Part shown: positions 8,108 to 16,572 of the stretch, one piece after another
Layout: each line of letters opens with the position of its first letter
How positions within the stretch are numbered: position 1 is the stretch's first letter
Assembly (NCBI GenBank): GCA_027314645.1
Contig: DAHVAL010000015.1
Location: forward strand, 6,262 to 45,824
Reading direction: 5' to 3'
Source of the DNA: Nitrospirota bacterium
GTDB taxonomy: Bacteria > Nitrospirota > Leptospirillia > Leptospirillales > Leptospirillaceae
Length of the DNA: 39,563 nt
Program-made: the position numbers and the translations under genes
The notes under the pieces: model-generated
Databases searched by the model: none
Seen by the model: only the letters and a program-made list of their open reading frames with translations
Told to the model about the DNA's origin: nothing

Positions 8108-9591
8108 GGATGGTCCTCTTTCACAGGAGGAGGGGCGAAGGTGTCATGGGTCTCATCGGTGCGCCGGTAATCGTCCTGAAATCGTATGATGTCGTCCTCT
8201 TCCAGGTACTCTCCGTTCTGGACTTCGATAATGATCAGGGGAACCTTTCCCGGGTTTTCGATCCGGTGCTTCGTGGCCTTGGGCACATCGATGCTTTGAT
8301 TGGTATGAAGGAAGATTTCTTCCTCTCCCAAAATGATGCGGGCCGTTCCGGCAATGACCACCCAATGCTCGGAGCGGTGAAGGTGCATCTGGAGGGAGAG
8401 GCGGCCTCCGGGATTGACGGTGACGCTTTTCAGCTTGTACATGGGGCCCTGGTCCAGAACGGTATAGTGTCCCCATGGCCGGTGCGTTGTCCGGTGTTCC
8501 ATGGCCTCCACGGCATTTCGATCGCGCAGGCGGGATACCACCTCCCGCACCTGCTGGGCCCGATCCTTGGGACAGATCAGCGTGGCGTCGTCGGTGTCCA
8601 CAACGATCATGTCCTTTAGCCCGATGAGGGCGACGACCCGTTTGTCCGCATGGATGATGGAGTTTTCCGTGTCGATCATGACGGCGTTCCCCCGGACCAC
8701 ATTGCCCTCGTTGTCATGAGGAGAGATGTCGTCCAGGGCCGACCACGATCCGACGTCTTTCCAGTCGATCGGTCCGGAGATCGACCAGACGCGGGAGGAA
8801 TGCTCCATCAACCCGTAATCGATGGAAAGAGGCGAGGTATGGCGGTAAAAGTGATCGATCGCCCGTCGCTCTTCCGCCTGGCCCAATGCCTCCCGGACGG
8901 AGGACAGGGATTCGAAGAGGGTGGGCTGGATGAGGGAGAGTTCCTCGAAGAAGGTGCGAACGGAAAAGACGAACATCCCCGAGTTCCAGTGATGGCGTCC
9001 TCCGGAAAGAAAGAGCCGGGCCTTCGTGAGATCGGGCTTTTCGACGAACTTGGCCACCTTTCTGGCAGTGAAGAGGCCGGTCGAAAATGCGGGGAGTTCT
9101 TCCCCCAGTTCGAGGTACCCGAATCCGGTCTCCGGCCGATGGGGGGGAATCCCGAAGGTCAGGAGCACTTTTTCGTTCTGGGCGATTCCTGCCGCGTGCT
9201 GAACGAGAGCGAGGAAATGATCCTGCGGGCTGATCAGATGGTCCGAGGCCATGACCGCGACCACCGCGTCGGGATCTTCCCGCGCGATCAACAGGGATGT
9301 GAGGGCGATGGCTGGAAGGGTGTTGAGGGAGCGGGGTTCGATGACGAGACGGCACTCTCGTCCGAGGCCGTCGTTCATCCCCTGAAGGATTCTGCGTGTT
9401 TCTGAGGCATGGGTGGCACCCACCACAATCGCGATCCGGTCTTCCGGGACCAGGGGGAGAATCCGGTTGACGGTCTTGGCAAGGAGGGAGTCGGGCCCCT
9501 CAAAGGAGAGAAACTGTTTCGGAAAGAGCTCCCGGCTCATCGGCCAGAATCGCGTGCCGGAACCTCCGGCCATAATCATGCTGTAAAGCAT
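8104..9591 (-). CDS. manC: Mannose-1-phosphate guanylyltransferase / mannose-6-phosphate isomerase
   Basis: A bifunctional type II enzyme of about 495 residues. The N-terminal nucleotidyltransferase has G-G-S-G-T-R-F-W-P at about residues 9-17 and F-V-E-K-P near 185. The C-terminal cupin/isomerase part contains P-G-G-R-L-S-L-Q-M-H-x-H-R-S-E-H-W, the metal-binding site of the phosphomannose isomerase domain. It isomerises fructose-6-phosphate to mannose-6-phosphate and turns mannose-1-phosphate plus GTP into GDP-mannose, for exopolysaccharide or LPS. The frame extends to 9618, but the ATG at 9591 directly precedes the conserved domain and is preceded by a G-rich ribosome-binding site (GGGGGG). 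Confidence 0.95.
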   Translation of the reverse strand: MLYSMIMAGGSGTRFWPMSRELFPKQFLSFEGPDSLLAKTVNRILPLVPEDRIAIVVGATHASETRRILQGMNDGLGRECRLVIEPRSLNTLPAIALTSLLIAREDPDAVVAVMASDHLISPQDHFLALVQHAAGIAQNEKVLLTFGIPPHRPETGFGYLELGEELPAFSTGLFTARKVAKFVEKPDLTKARLFLSGGRHHWNSGMFVFSVRTFFEELSLIQPTLFESLSSVREALGQAEERRAIDHFYRHTSPLSIDYGLMEHSSRVWSISGPIDWKDVGSWSALDDISPHDNEGNVVRGNAVMIDTENSIIHADKRVVALIGLKDMIVVDTDDATLICPKDRAQQVREVVSRLRDRNAVEAMEHRTTHRPWGHYTVLDQGPMYKLKSVTVNPGGRLSLQMHLHRSEHWVVIAGTARIILGEEEIFLHTNQSIDVPKATKHRIENPGKVPLIIIEVQNGEYLEEDDIIRFQDDYRRTDETHDTFAPPPVKEDHP

Positions 9592-9725
9592 TTTGCCCCC
9601 CAAGAAGGTGACGACCAAACCTCTTGAGGGTTCATTATCCCTATCGCTTTTCCCAAAGACAAGGGTTTATAAGAGAAAGAACGGGATTCCCGCTCGGGCC
9701 AGGCTCTCTTGGAAGAGTGAGGACA

Positions 9726-9753
9726 CGAAAAGAGACCCGCCGGAGGACGGGTC
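9726..9753 (-). terminator. Intrinsic terminator (leftward)
   Basis: On the minus strand GACCCG and CGGGTC form a 6-bp GC-rich stem with an 8-nt loop, followed by TCTTTTCG. It is about 130 nt downstream of the small gene ending at 9884 and would end transcription from the hsp20 direction before manC. Confidence 0.55.
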
Positions 9754-9883
9754 CCTATAGGATTTCCACCCAACGTTCAGCGACACTCCGTCCCCGCCTC
9801 TCCCGGTCCGGATTTTCGCTCGAGCCTTGGGTGGTTTTTGACCTCCCGAGTTCCCAAACGGGTTTCAAACGCCGCCATAAGAT

Positions 9884-10054
9884 TCAGAATGTTTTAAGAA
9901 ATCCGGAAAACCATCTGGACCATATGGAAACCTTTTTTGCCTTGGCGTTCTGTTTAAGAGTTTTGAGAAGCGCCCAGTCCATATGAAAAATGCTTTGGAC
10001 GACTCCGTCTTTTTCGACGATGACCACGGGATTTTTGCGGTAGATTCTCGCCAT
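9884..10054 (-). CDS. Small basic hypothetical protein
   Basis: 56 residues from an ATG at 10054 that follows GGAG at a spacing of about 8 nt; the frame extends upstream to 10120 without better support. The protein begins M-A-R-I-Y-R-K-N-P-V-V-I-V-E-K-D-G and is rich in Lys and Trp at its C-terminus (K-A-K-K-V-S-I-W-S-R-W-F). No signal peptide, membrane span or known motif is seen. It lies downstream of hsp20 on the same strand, with a terminator after it, so it may be its operon partner. Not recognised. It could be a chance frame, but the ribosome-binding site and terminator placement favour a real gene. Confidence 0.4.
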   Translation of the reverse strand: MARIYRKNPVVIVEKDGVVQSIFHMDWALLKTLKQNAKAKKVSIWSRWFSGFLKTF

Positions 10055-10247
10055 TTCTGATCTCCATTCCGGGTCGGGGGTTCTCCAGATTCCGAGGATC
10101 CAGCTCCATTCCCTATCCACCGCCCGTTTGAATAGGAAGGAAGCCGTCTTCTAGAGGGGTTCCGGAATCTCTGCCGGAGTCCTGGTCTCCTTTTAGATGG
10201 GAGCGTCCACCGTCACCGTCCAAGGGACCACGACGCACGGCGTTCGC

Positions 10248-10694
10248 TCATTCAACGGGGACCTCCAGGCTTGTTTTCTGGGAATCGCCGCGCTTTCCGA
10301 TTCGGACGGTCAGGACCCCGTCCTTCAACGTTGCCGTAATCTTGGAAGGATCGGCGTTTTCCGGCAAGGAAAACGACCGGGTGAAATCCCCGCAATATCG
10401 CTCGGTCCGGTGATAGCGGGATCCTTTCTGATCCGAACTCCGGAACCTGTAGCCGGAGAGGAAAATGACCCCGTTTTCAACCACGACCCGGAGCGCCTCT
10501 TTTGACACCTCGGGAACCTCGATTTTTATGAGGAATGCGTCCTCGTTCTCAAGGATGTCGGTGTCCGGACTCCACAATGACCCCGTGGAAGATTCCGAAG
10601 GCGGGGGGGATTTTTCCTTAAATAGTAGGGGGGAGAGCCTTCGGGCGATTTCATCGATTTCCCTTAGGGGATTCCACTCTATGAGACCGGCCAT
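10248..10694 (-). CDS. Small heat-shock protein, Hsp20/alpha-crystallin family
   Basis: 148 residues. The alpha-crystallin domain spans about residues 45-140, with the typical patterns F-L-I-K-I-E-V-P-E-V, G-V-I-F-L-S-G, F-T-R-S-F-S-L-P-E-N-A-D and A-T-L-K-D-G-V-L-T-V-R-I. The C-terminal V-P-V can serve as the I-x-I-type anchor that links sHSP oligomers. It is an ATP-independent holdase that binds unfolding proteins in the cytoplasm. AAGGAG precedes the ATG at a good distance. A sigma70-like promoter is visible upstream (10778-10805), and no CIRCE element was seen. Adjacent on the same strand: a small hypothetical gene downstream and an SDR upstream. Confidence 0.94.
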   Translation of the reverse strand: MAGLIEWNPLREIDEIARRLSPLLFKEKSPPPSESSTGSLWSPDTDILENEDAFLIKIEVPEVSKEALRVVVENGVIFLSGYRFRSSDQKGSRYHRTERYCGDFTRSFSLPENADPSKITATLKDGVLTVRIGKRGDSQKTSLEVPVE

Positions 10695-10777
10695 GAGAGA
10701 CTCCTTAATGTCACCTCTATTGGGTCAATTTAGGGTATTTTCGGGATTTCCCCCTTTTAATTATCATGTACGTTTAA

Positions 10778-10805
10778 TAAATATCACTCATTTTTTATCT
10801 GTCAA
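10778..10805 (-). promoter_or_regulatory. Sigma70-like promoter for hsp20
   Basis: On the minus strand a perfect -35 TTGACA (10800-10805) is followed after 16 nt by TATTTA (10778-10783) as -10. The leader to the hsp20 ATG would be about 75-80 nt and AT-rich. No sigma32-type CCCCAT box or CIRCE inverted repeat is seen. Confidence 0.55.
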
Positions 10806-10905
10806 GATTTATTTTCAAGAGGATAAGAAGACGAATTTTTTTTATGAGCGGGAGGAGGCGGAAAAGGGGACGAGGGGATAAGCCAGAACGGACTCTATGG
10901 GGGAA

Positions 10906-11652
10906 TCACGATTTCGAGGCTGCGCGAAGTAAACGATCCCCCCAGCGTGATGGGAGAAGCGCCAGAATTCGCACCAAGACCAGGAGGAGAAACGGAAACG
11001 CGATCCTGTCGCGTCCCTGGTCGATTCCCGCCCGTATCCGCTGGGCCGCGTTATCCGGGGAGAGGACGAAGGGCATCGGGTAGGGATTGTTCCTTGTCAT
11101 TTCAGTTGCGATATATCCTGGATTGATGAGGGACACGGAGACCCCCCGCGGCGCGGCGTCGTACCGGATCGCATCGGTCCATGCGGCCAAGGCGGCCTTG
11201 GAGGCACAGTAGGCTCCGGCCTTTGGAAGTCCCCGGTAGCTGGCGAGGCTGCCGATGACAGCGATCCGGCCGTGTCCGGCCTTTTTCATGGCCGGAAGAA
11301 ATGGCTCGATCGTATTCAGAACCCCCATGACATTGGTGTCGAAAATGAGCCGCATCGCCTCAGCGCCGTTTCCCTCTTCTGGCCCGCGCACCCCTGCATT
11401 GGCGATGATGAGGGACGGCGGGCCTTCATCTTCGAGAATTCTGCGCGCAAGGGTCTCCATTTCGCTTCTGTCTCTGACGTCGATCCCATGGAGGATGGGG
11501 CGGGCTCCCCGGTCGGACAGAAGAGCCGAAAGCGCTTGAAGCCTGTCGACTCTTCGCGCGACAAGGTGGAGTGTGGCCTCCGGATCCCCGTAGCGGAGGG
11601 CCAGAGACCATCCCAGCCCGGAGGAGGCTCCTGTGATGAGGATATTGGCCAT
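10906..11652 (-). CDS. SDR-family NAD(P)-dependent oxidoreductase
   Basis: 248 residues, the usual classical SDR length. The cofactor loop T-G-A-S-S-G-L-G is at about residues 7-14, N-A-G near 85, the catalytic Ser lies in G-S-L-A-S-Y, and Y-C-A-S-K near 148 holds the catalytic Tyr and Lys. The C-terminus is hydrophobic (F-P-F-L-L-L-V-L-V-R-I-L-A-L-L), which may attach the protein to the membrane and suggests a lipid-type substrate. GGAG lies 8 nt before the ATG. The substrate cannot be assigned from sequence; relatives reduce acyl or sugar ketones. It lies 211 nt upstream of hsp20 on the same strand, but hsp20 has its own promoter. Confidence 0.92.
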   Translation of the reverse strand: MANILITGASSGLGWSLALRYGDPEATLHLVARRVDRLQALSALLSDRGARPILHGIDVRDRSEMETLARRILEDEGPPSLIIANAGVRGPEEGNGAEAMRLIFDTNVMGVLNTIEPFLPAMKKAGHGRIAVIGSLASYRGLPKAGAYCASKAALAAWTDAIRYDAAPRGVSVSLINPGYIATEMTRNNPYPMPFVLSPDNAAQRIRAGIDQGRDRIAFPFLLLVLVRILALLPSRWGDRLLRAASKS

Positions 11653-11789
11653 GAATCTCCGAAAATGAAGGGATGCCGATGGAAAACACCGAGGTATTCA
11701 GGTACTCTTTCAGGGTAGCATAATTTGGAACGAACCGGGTCCCTTCCGGGGAAGAAAGGAACGGGAAAGACCCTTATCGGGCAAGGAAC

Positions 11790-12794
11790 ATGGCAAAACG
11801 ATCGGCAAAAAATCGGGCGGCCTCGGACAGCATGATCGATGAGCTTCTGGAGATCCGTCCTCGTGAGGAAAAGAATGTCGGAAACAGGGCTGGATTTGTC
11901 GCGGTCGTCGGCCTCCCCAACGCAGGAAAATCGACCCTCGTCAACACTCTGGTCGGGGAAAAAGTCTCGGCGGTCAGTCCGACCCCTCAGACGACCCGAA
12001 CCCTGATACGGGGGATTCTGACGGAATCTCGGGGGCAGATCGTGTTTCTGGATACCCCGGGATTCCATACCTCCGGTCCTCTCTTAAACCAAAGGATGGG
12101 AGGGCGGCTTCGGGAGGCTCTTGACGAGGCCCACGCCATCCTCTGGGTGGTGGATATGTCGTCGAGAAAATGGGACCGGGAATGGGAGAAGTTCCTGGGC
12201 CTGATCGCTCCCCAGCGTTCGAAGAAGCCCTTGGTGATCGGGTTGACGAAGATGGATCGCCTGGGTCCTTCAAAGATGATCCCTGTTCTCCTCGAGTTTG
12301 AGCGGGCCCTGGAGCGGCATGGCGTCGAAGGGGAGATCGTCCCTCTTTCCGGGCTCAAGGGCCTAAACCTCGATCCGTTAAAGGACCTCCTGTTTTCCCA
12401 CCTCCCCGAGGGCGAGCCCATCTTCGATCCCGAATGGTATACAAACCAGACGATGCGGGAGATGGTCCGGGAAATTGTTCAGGAAAAGATTTTTTCCCTT
12501 CTTTACCAGGAGGTCCCCCATCAGTGTGCCGTGCTGGTCGAGCAGTTTCAGGAGCCGACCAGCGAGGAGAAGGCCACGCGGATTGAAGGATCGATCCTCG
12601 TCGAGCGGGACTCGCAGAAAGGAATCGTGGTGGGTTCCAAGGGCGAAACCATTCATTTGATCAGCGCACGCGCCCGTAAAGAGATTGAGAAATTGACAGG
12701 GACGCCAGTATATCTGCATCTCACCGTGCGTGTGGTCCCCGATTGGAGGGACCGGCCTTCCATTTTGCGGGACCTGGGATATCTGTCGGAGTGA
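11790..12794 (+). CDS. era: GTPase Era, ribosome maturation factor
   Basis: 334 residues, longer than the usual about 300 because of roughly 30 extra N-terminal residues rich in Lys, Arg and Glu. GTPase motifs: G-L-P-N-A-G-K-S-T near 41-49, the switch I T-T-R-T, and D-T-P-G near 88. The G4 element reads T-K-M-D instead of N-K-x-D, a tolerated but uncommon change. The C-terminal KH domain contains G-I-V-V-G-S-K-G-E-T-I and binds the 3' end of 16S rRNA during 30S assembly. AAGGA lies only about 2 nt from the chosen ATG, so an internal start at 11835 is possible. recO follows 30 nt later, a classic era-recO pair. Confidence 0.96.
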   Translation: MAKRSAKNRAASDSMIDELLEIRPREEKNVGNRAGFVAVVGLPNAGKSTLVNTLVGEKVSAVSPTPQTTRTLIRGILTESRGQIVFLDTPGFHTSGPLLNQRMGGRLREALDEAHAILWVVDMSSRKWDREWEKFLGLIAPQRSKKPLVIGLTKMDRLGPSKMIPVLLEFERALERHGVEGEIVPLSGLKGLNLDPLKDLLFSHLPEGEPIFDPEWYTNQTMREMVREIVQEKIFSLLYQEVPHQCAVLVEQFQEPTSEEKATRIEGSILVERDSQKGIVVGSKGETIHLISARARKEIEKLTGTPVYLHLTVRVVPDWRDRPSILRDLGYLSE

Positions 12795-12824
12795 CCGGGC
12801 CTTTTTTGGCCGCGAGGAACGTTC

Positions 12825-13553
12825 ATGGCTGAGGAACGGGCTCTCATCCTTAAGTCTTCCCGATATCAGGACGCATCCAAGATCGTCTCCTATTTTTCTT
12901 TTGAAAGCGGCCTTAGGACAGGGTTCGCGAGAGGCGCCACCGCAAGGGACAACCGGTTCGGGGCTTCCCTGGAACCCTTGACGCTTTGCCGGATCTCAGG
13001 AAGAATCGGCAGCTCCCAATCCCTTCACCGAATCCACCACGCCGATATCCTTGATTCCTATCGCCGGATCCATGCCGACTTCAATCGACTTACCTGGGCT
13101 GGGTTGGCGGTTCGATTTCTCCTGGGGCTTCTTCCGCCGGATCATCCTGAACCCTCCCTCTTCGACAGAACCGTCGAAATGTTTGGAGAACTCGATGCGG
13201 GGTCGGTCCATTCCGGGTTGATTTGGATCCTGTTCGCCCGGGAAAGCTTGGCAATATTGGGGTATCGGACCGCTCCTGCGCGATGCGCCCGATGCCATAA
13301 AAAGACGCAGGAGGAAGGCGTGCTCTTTTACCCGGGGGACGGAACGGTTCTCTGCAGGGGATGTCGGAAAGACGGAGAAGGGAAGGGGATCGAAACCTCA
13401 GCAAAGATCCTGGATTGGCTTTCCGGAGAGGACCCGGAAAGGGCCCTCGACCCCCACTATGTGGGCGCGATGATCTCTTTTCTTGATGATCTTATCAGCC
13501 ACCATCACCCCCGATGGATTCCAACCGGGGCCATCGCGTTTCTCCCGGAATGA
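12825..13553 (+). CDS. recO: DNA repair protein RecO
   Basis: 242 residues, matching the family. The N-terminal OB-fold (about 1-80) starts with the characteristic A-L-I-L-K-S-S-R-Y-Q-D-A-S-K-I pattern. A helical region and a C-terminal zinc-finger follow, with C-A-R-C near 152-155 and C-R-G-C near 177-180. RecO anneals ssDNA and, with RecR and RecF, loads RecA onto SSB-coated gaps. GAGGA precedes the ATG. It follows era directly, an arrangement found in many bacteria. Its end is only 9 nt from the convergent beta-barrel gene. Confidence 0.94.
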   Translation: MAEERALILKSSRYQDASKIVSYFSFESGLRTGFARGATARDNRFGASLEPLTLCRISGRIGSSQSLHRIHHADILDSYRRIHADFNRLTWAGLAVRFLLGLLPPDHPEPSLFDRTVEMFGELDAGSVHSGLIWILFARESLAILGYRTAPARCARCHKKTQEEGVLFYPGDGTVLCRGCRKDGEGKGIETSAKILDWLSGEDPERALDPHYVGAMISFLDDLISHHHPRWIPTGAIAFLPE

Positions 13554-13562
13554 CGGGTGGGA

Positions 13563-14198
13563 TCAGAATACAAAGAAATGGACCCCCACGGACGTGGTGA
13601 TCATGATAAGCGGTCCAGCGGAGAATCCAGGACCGGGGTAGGCGGGAAAGGCCAGGGGAACTCCGGCCAACCGCTCTTCTAAAAACCATTGCTTGAAACT
13701 CCACCCCACGCCTAATTCTGCGAACGGTTCGGGCGTGATGCGCCCTCTCCCGAAAGAATATTCGAACGCACTTCCGATGTCTCCCAGGGCATAGAGCCAA
13801 TCTTTGGCTTTATTTCTATACAGGACATGGTAGATCCCGAAGGACAAAGGGGTGATGGAGACAAGCCCCGAGTTGTTGGGATAATAAGTCACCGGATTAA
13901 TCGGAACGGTTTGGGTCGTCTCGAAAAAATTGGCCCCCAAGTTTGCCGTGAAGTCCCAGTCGGGGCGGAATTCCCACATCATTCGAATCGTGCCGCCCCA
14001 CCCGAACGGAGAGGAGTTCTGGAGGGGCGAGGTCGGCAGATAGTCGAAATTGCCCATGAGCTGGATATCGAAGGCTCGGGAGATGGCGGGATGACACAAC
14101 ATCATGAGGAAGGTCACCAATGCTGAAAATACGACCTTTGATCGAAGGACCCGGTTCCGTCGTTTTCTTTGGACCATCGGTGTGCTGAGATTGTTCAA
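13563..14198 (-). CDS. Outer-membrane beta-barrel-like protein
   Basis: 211 residues. A basic N-terminus and hydrophobic stretch (about 20-42, ending S-R-A-F-D) form a signal peptide. The mature part alternates aromatic and polar residues in strand-like segments (for example M-M-W-E-F-R-P-D-W-D-F-T-A-N-L-G and S-F-G-I-Y-H-V-L-Y) and ends in V-G-V-H-F-F-V-F, a terminal Phe typical of Bam-assembled porins. It starts with TTG at 14198 inside the upstream gene's stop (TTGA overlap), after AAAGG; an ATG eight codons downstream is an alternative. Translationally coupled to the membrane protein gene. Family not recognised; it resembles small 8-stranded OmpW/PagL-like barrels in size only. Confidence 0.72.
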   Translation of the reverse strand: MNNLSTPMVQRKRRNRVLRSKVVFSALVTFLMMLCHPAISRAFDIQLMGNFDYLPTSPLQNSSPFGWGGTIRMMWEFRPDWDFTANLGANFFETTQTVPINPVTYYPNNSGLVSITPLSFGIYHVLYRNKAKDWLYALGDIGSAFEYSFGRGRITPEPFAELGVGWSFKQWFLEERLAGVPLAFPAYPGPGFSAGPLIMITTSVGVHFFVF

Positions 14199-15253
14199 CG
14201 GAGCCTTTCTGTCATGGCCCCTGAAATGGCGCGTCTCGATCCGGTCACTGCCAGTAAAAAGAATGCGGAGGAAAAAAGCGTCAGGCCGAGGAACAGTCCG
14301 ACCGGGAATCCTGGAGATACGGGAATCGCTCTTACCGTGACATGTTGAAGCGTCACGGTTTCCTCTTTGACGGTCCAGAATGAAAGTCGATAGTCCCCAT
14401 CATCCGGTGGAAGTATGAACGCCCGATGGGTGCCACTCCTGTCGACAGGACCTTCGAAGAATGTCAGGTCCTGGCCGTACCGGAGCCAACTGTCCAGGCG
14501 GTGACGAAGGATCAAGTAGGATCCCGACTCCTTCCCTCCGGAGGGGAAAATGGGAAGAAGCATGCGGGGGGCGTTTGCACGGCCCTCGGATTCGTGAAAT
14601 CCCGTCGTCTTGATGTCATGGACGGGAGCGGCCGTTTTGGGCGAAAGAACCACCGTTGAAAACATCAGGAGAAGTCCTCCTGTCGCCAGGGATGAAAAAA
14701 GGATCTTGCGATTTGACAGACCCCGGAGCCTTTCGGCGAGAAGAGGCAGCGAATCGAAGGCGAGGCGGCCCGACAGATATCCGGCCAGCCCCAGAAGGAT
14801 CAAGAGGACGAGGTCATTCCGGTAGAGTCCCAGAGGGGTGGCCACCTTAAAAGTGGTGCTCCGGACCAGGGCGCCGGTTTTGGCGTCCGAAAGGGTCATG
14901 GTGTATAGCCCAGAATCCCACAGGGAGAGACGAATCGATGGGGGAGTGGCGCGCTGGCCGATCGGTGGAACGAGGAGGGGCATCTGGAAGACCGTCCGGC
15001 CAGGGCGCCAATAATTGACAGAGAAAGCCGCGTTCTTGTCCTTGACCACCCTCAATAGAACGGGGAGGGCCAGGGGGGAATGGTTTTCCGGAAGCCGGAC
15101 CGAAAAGGTGACCTGGGCTCGAGGGAGTTCGGGCGAGAGGATGCGTCCAGGCGACCAAGTGGTACGATAAAGATGGATGAAGAACCCCGCCGTGCCGATG
15201 ATCAGCCCGCCGGCCAAGAAGGGGATCACAAAACGAAATGCGAATTTGTTCAA
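14195..15253 (-). CDS. Hypothetical membrane protein with periplasmic domain
   Basis: 352 residues. Membrane segments are predicted by eye at about 8-28, 147-165, 185-205 and 320-342. The first loop (about 30-140) looks like an Ig-like or CopC-like beta domain (V-T-F-S-V-R-L-P-E-N and R-L-S-L-W-D-S-G-L-Y-T-M-T-L-S-D-A-K-T-G), and a second polar domain lies at about 210-315. TTG start at 15253 after GGAG with a 7-nt spacing. Its end overlaps the start of the beta-barrel gene by 4 nt, so both proteins probably work together in the envelope. No family was recognised and no catalytic motif seen. Confidence 0.72.
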   Translation of the reverse strand: MNKFAFRFVIPFLAGGLIIGTAGFFIHLYRTTWSPGRILSPELPRAQVTFSVRLPENHSPLALPVLLRVVKDKNAAFSVNYWRPGRTVFQMPLLVPPIGQRATPPSIRLSLWDSGLYTMTLSDAKTGALVRSTTFKVATPLGLYRNDLVLLILLGLAGYLSGRLAFDSLPLLAERLRGLSNRKILFSSLATGGLLLMFSTVVLSPKTAAPVHDIKTTGFHESEGRANAPRMLLPIFPSGGKESGSYLILRHRLDSWLRYGQDLTFFEGPVDRSGTHRAFILPPDDGDYRLSFWTVKEETVTLQHVTVRAIPVSPGFPVGLFLGLTLFSSAFFLLAVTGSRRAISGAMTERLR

Positions 15254-15383
15254 AGATTATCTCCGGAATGTTCCGACGAAAGAGGAGCATGCCATACAGA
15301 GCCGAAGGGGTCTTCCGCCGGGGGGGGTTCCTTTGTGCAAGTCCCCGTCCAAGATCTGTCTCCGTATTCTGTGGGAAGAAGGA

Positions 15384-16364
15384 CTAAAAGTCAAAGGAGA
15401 CGCCCATCGCCATATACCGTTCCTTGGTAAAAAGAAGATCCCCGAGGTAGGAGTATCCGTTGTAGATGTCGATCATGGGGCGGATATCAAAATAGGAACC
15501 CGGCCGATGGAACATGAGTCCGACCTGGAAATCCTCGATGGGGGTGTATCCGGTGATCCCGCGGGATTCCAGATACAGGGAGGTATAGGCCCGACCGAGA
15601 TGGTCCAAAAACCCCAGGCTCTTGGTGTAAGCTTCGATGCCTGCCTGAAGGATGAGGGAATCCTGGGCCGTAGAGTAATAGTTCAGCCCGAAGACGCGAT
15701 AGGAGGCTCCTCCGTAGATGCGTATGTAGGGATTGAGGTCCCAGGAGGAAACTTCCTGAAGAATCTCCTGTCCGAAATCCGAAAGTTTGTTGAGGTGGGC
15801 CAATGTCGTGTAATCGTATCCGGTATGGGAACTTTCATGGTAAAAGAAGAGCCGTTGCGAGAACCTTCCGACTCTGGCCGTTACGGGAATCCCCACGATG
15901 TAATCCCCATCGATGAGATAGGTGTTCGCGCCAAAGATTCCGAATCTTGAAAAAGCGCCTCCCATGATGCCGATCTGGATGGCCTTGTCGACCCCTTGCG
16001 TGGTCGACTCCCACCGGGCGATGCCGATGTCGCCTGCCACGTTCCCGTTGAACTGGTAGTATCCGGGGGTGTCGGAAAGCACAAAGAATTCGAGGGTGGA
16101 GACGGGTTCGCGGGGGTTCGAAAGAAGGGGAGTGAAGACGTCTTGGGTCGGGAAGAGGATGACCCTGGAGTCCCCATTTTGAACCGGAATCACTCCCGCC
16201 GTGCCCTGGGAAGGATTATCCTGGTCGAGGGTGATATTTGTGGAAGGGGGCGGGGCGGCGTGTGAGAGGGTATTGGTCGGAAGCGTGAATCCGATCACGG
16301 CGAGAAAAACGATGCAACACACAGAGGAGCATCTCCCCAGGATCCCGCGCTCAGTCTTGGACAT
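15384..16364 (-). CDS. DUF1207 outer-membrane protein
   Basis: 326 residues with a signal peptide (hydrophobic about 15-30, ending S-H-A-A-P). The body matches the DUF1207 pattern as I know it: F-P-T-Q-D-V-F-T-P-L-L-S-N-P-R-E-P near the N-terminus, then D-Y-I-V-G-I-P-V-T-A-R, F-F-Y-H-E-S-S-H-T-G-Y-D-Y, and I-R-I-Y-G-G-A-S-Y. Members are predicted outer-membrane beta-barrels of unknown function. The final residue is Phe after M-G-V-S-F-D, consistent with Bam-dependent insertion. It lies 130 nt upstream of the membrane-protein/beta-barrel pair on the same strand, so three envelope genes form a probable unit. It is divergent from the rlmI-like gene. Confidence 0.85.
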   Translation of the reverse strand: MSKTERGILGRCSSVCCIVFLAVIGFTLPTNTLSHAAPPPSTNITLDQDNPSQGTAGVIPVQNGDSRVILFPTQDVFTPLLSNPREPVSTLEFFVLSDTPGYYQFNGNVAGDIGIARWESTTQGVDKAIQIGIMGGAFSRFGIFGANTYLIDGDYIVGIPVTARVGRFSQRLFFYHESSHTGYDYTTLAHLNKLSDFGQEILQEVSSWDLNPYIRIYGGASYRVFGLNYYSTAQDSLILQAGIEAYTKSLGFLDHLGRAYTSLYLESRGITGYTPIEDFQVGLMFHRPGSYFDIRPMIDIYNGYSYLGDLLFTKERYMAMGVSFDF

Positions 16365-16572
16365 AGGGTCTGGAGTCTCCCTAAAGGTATCTCATCTGTC
16401 TCGTCGGTTAACGTTCATCCAGCGGGCGGAAAGAGGTGGACCCTCGCATTGCTATTTTTGAAGAAGGGGAATCTACTTCCTGAGGGGGAACCGTAGTCTC
16501 CGCATTTTTAGTTTAGATTAGAACTTGTTGCGTGGCAAGAGCCCACCGACCGGATGCGAACAGGAGCGCAAA

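Noticed and set aside
10695-10777. RNA thermometer (ROSE or fourU) in the hsp20 leader
   Set aside because: No U-rich segment pairing well with AAGGAG was found; only a weak AGAG/CTCT pairing near the start.
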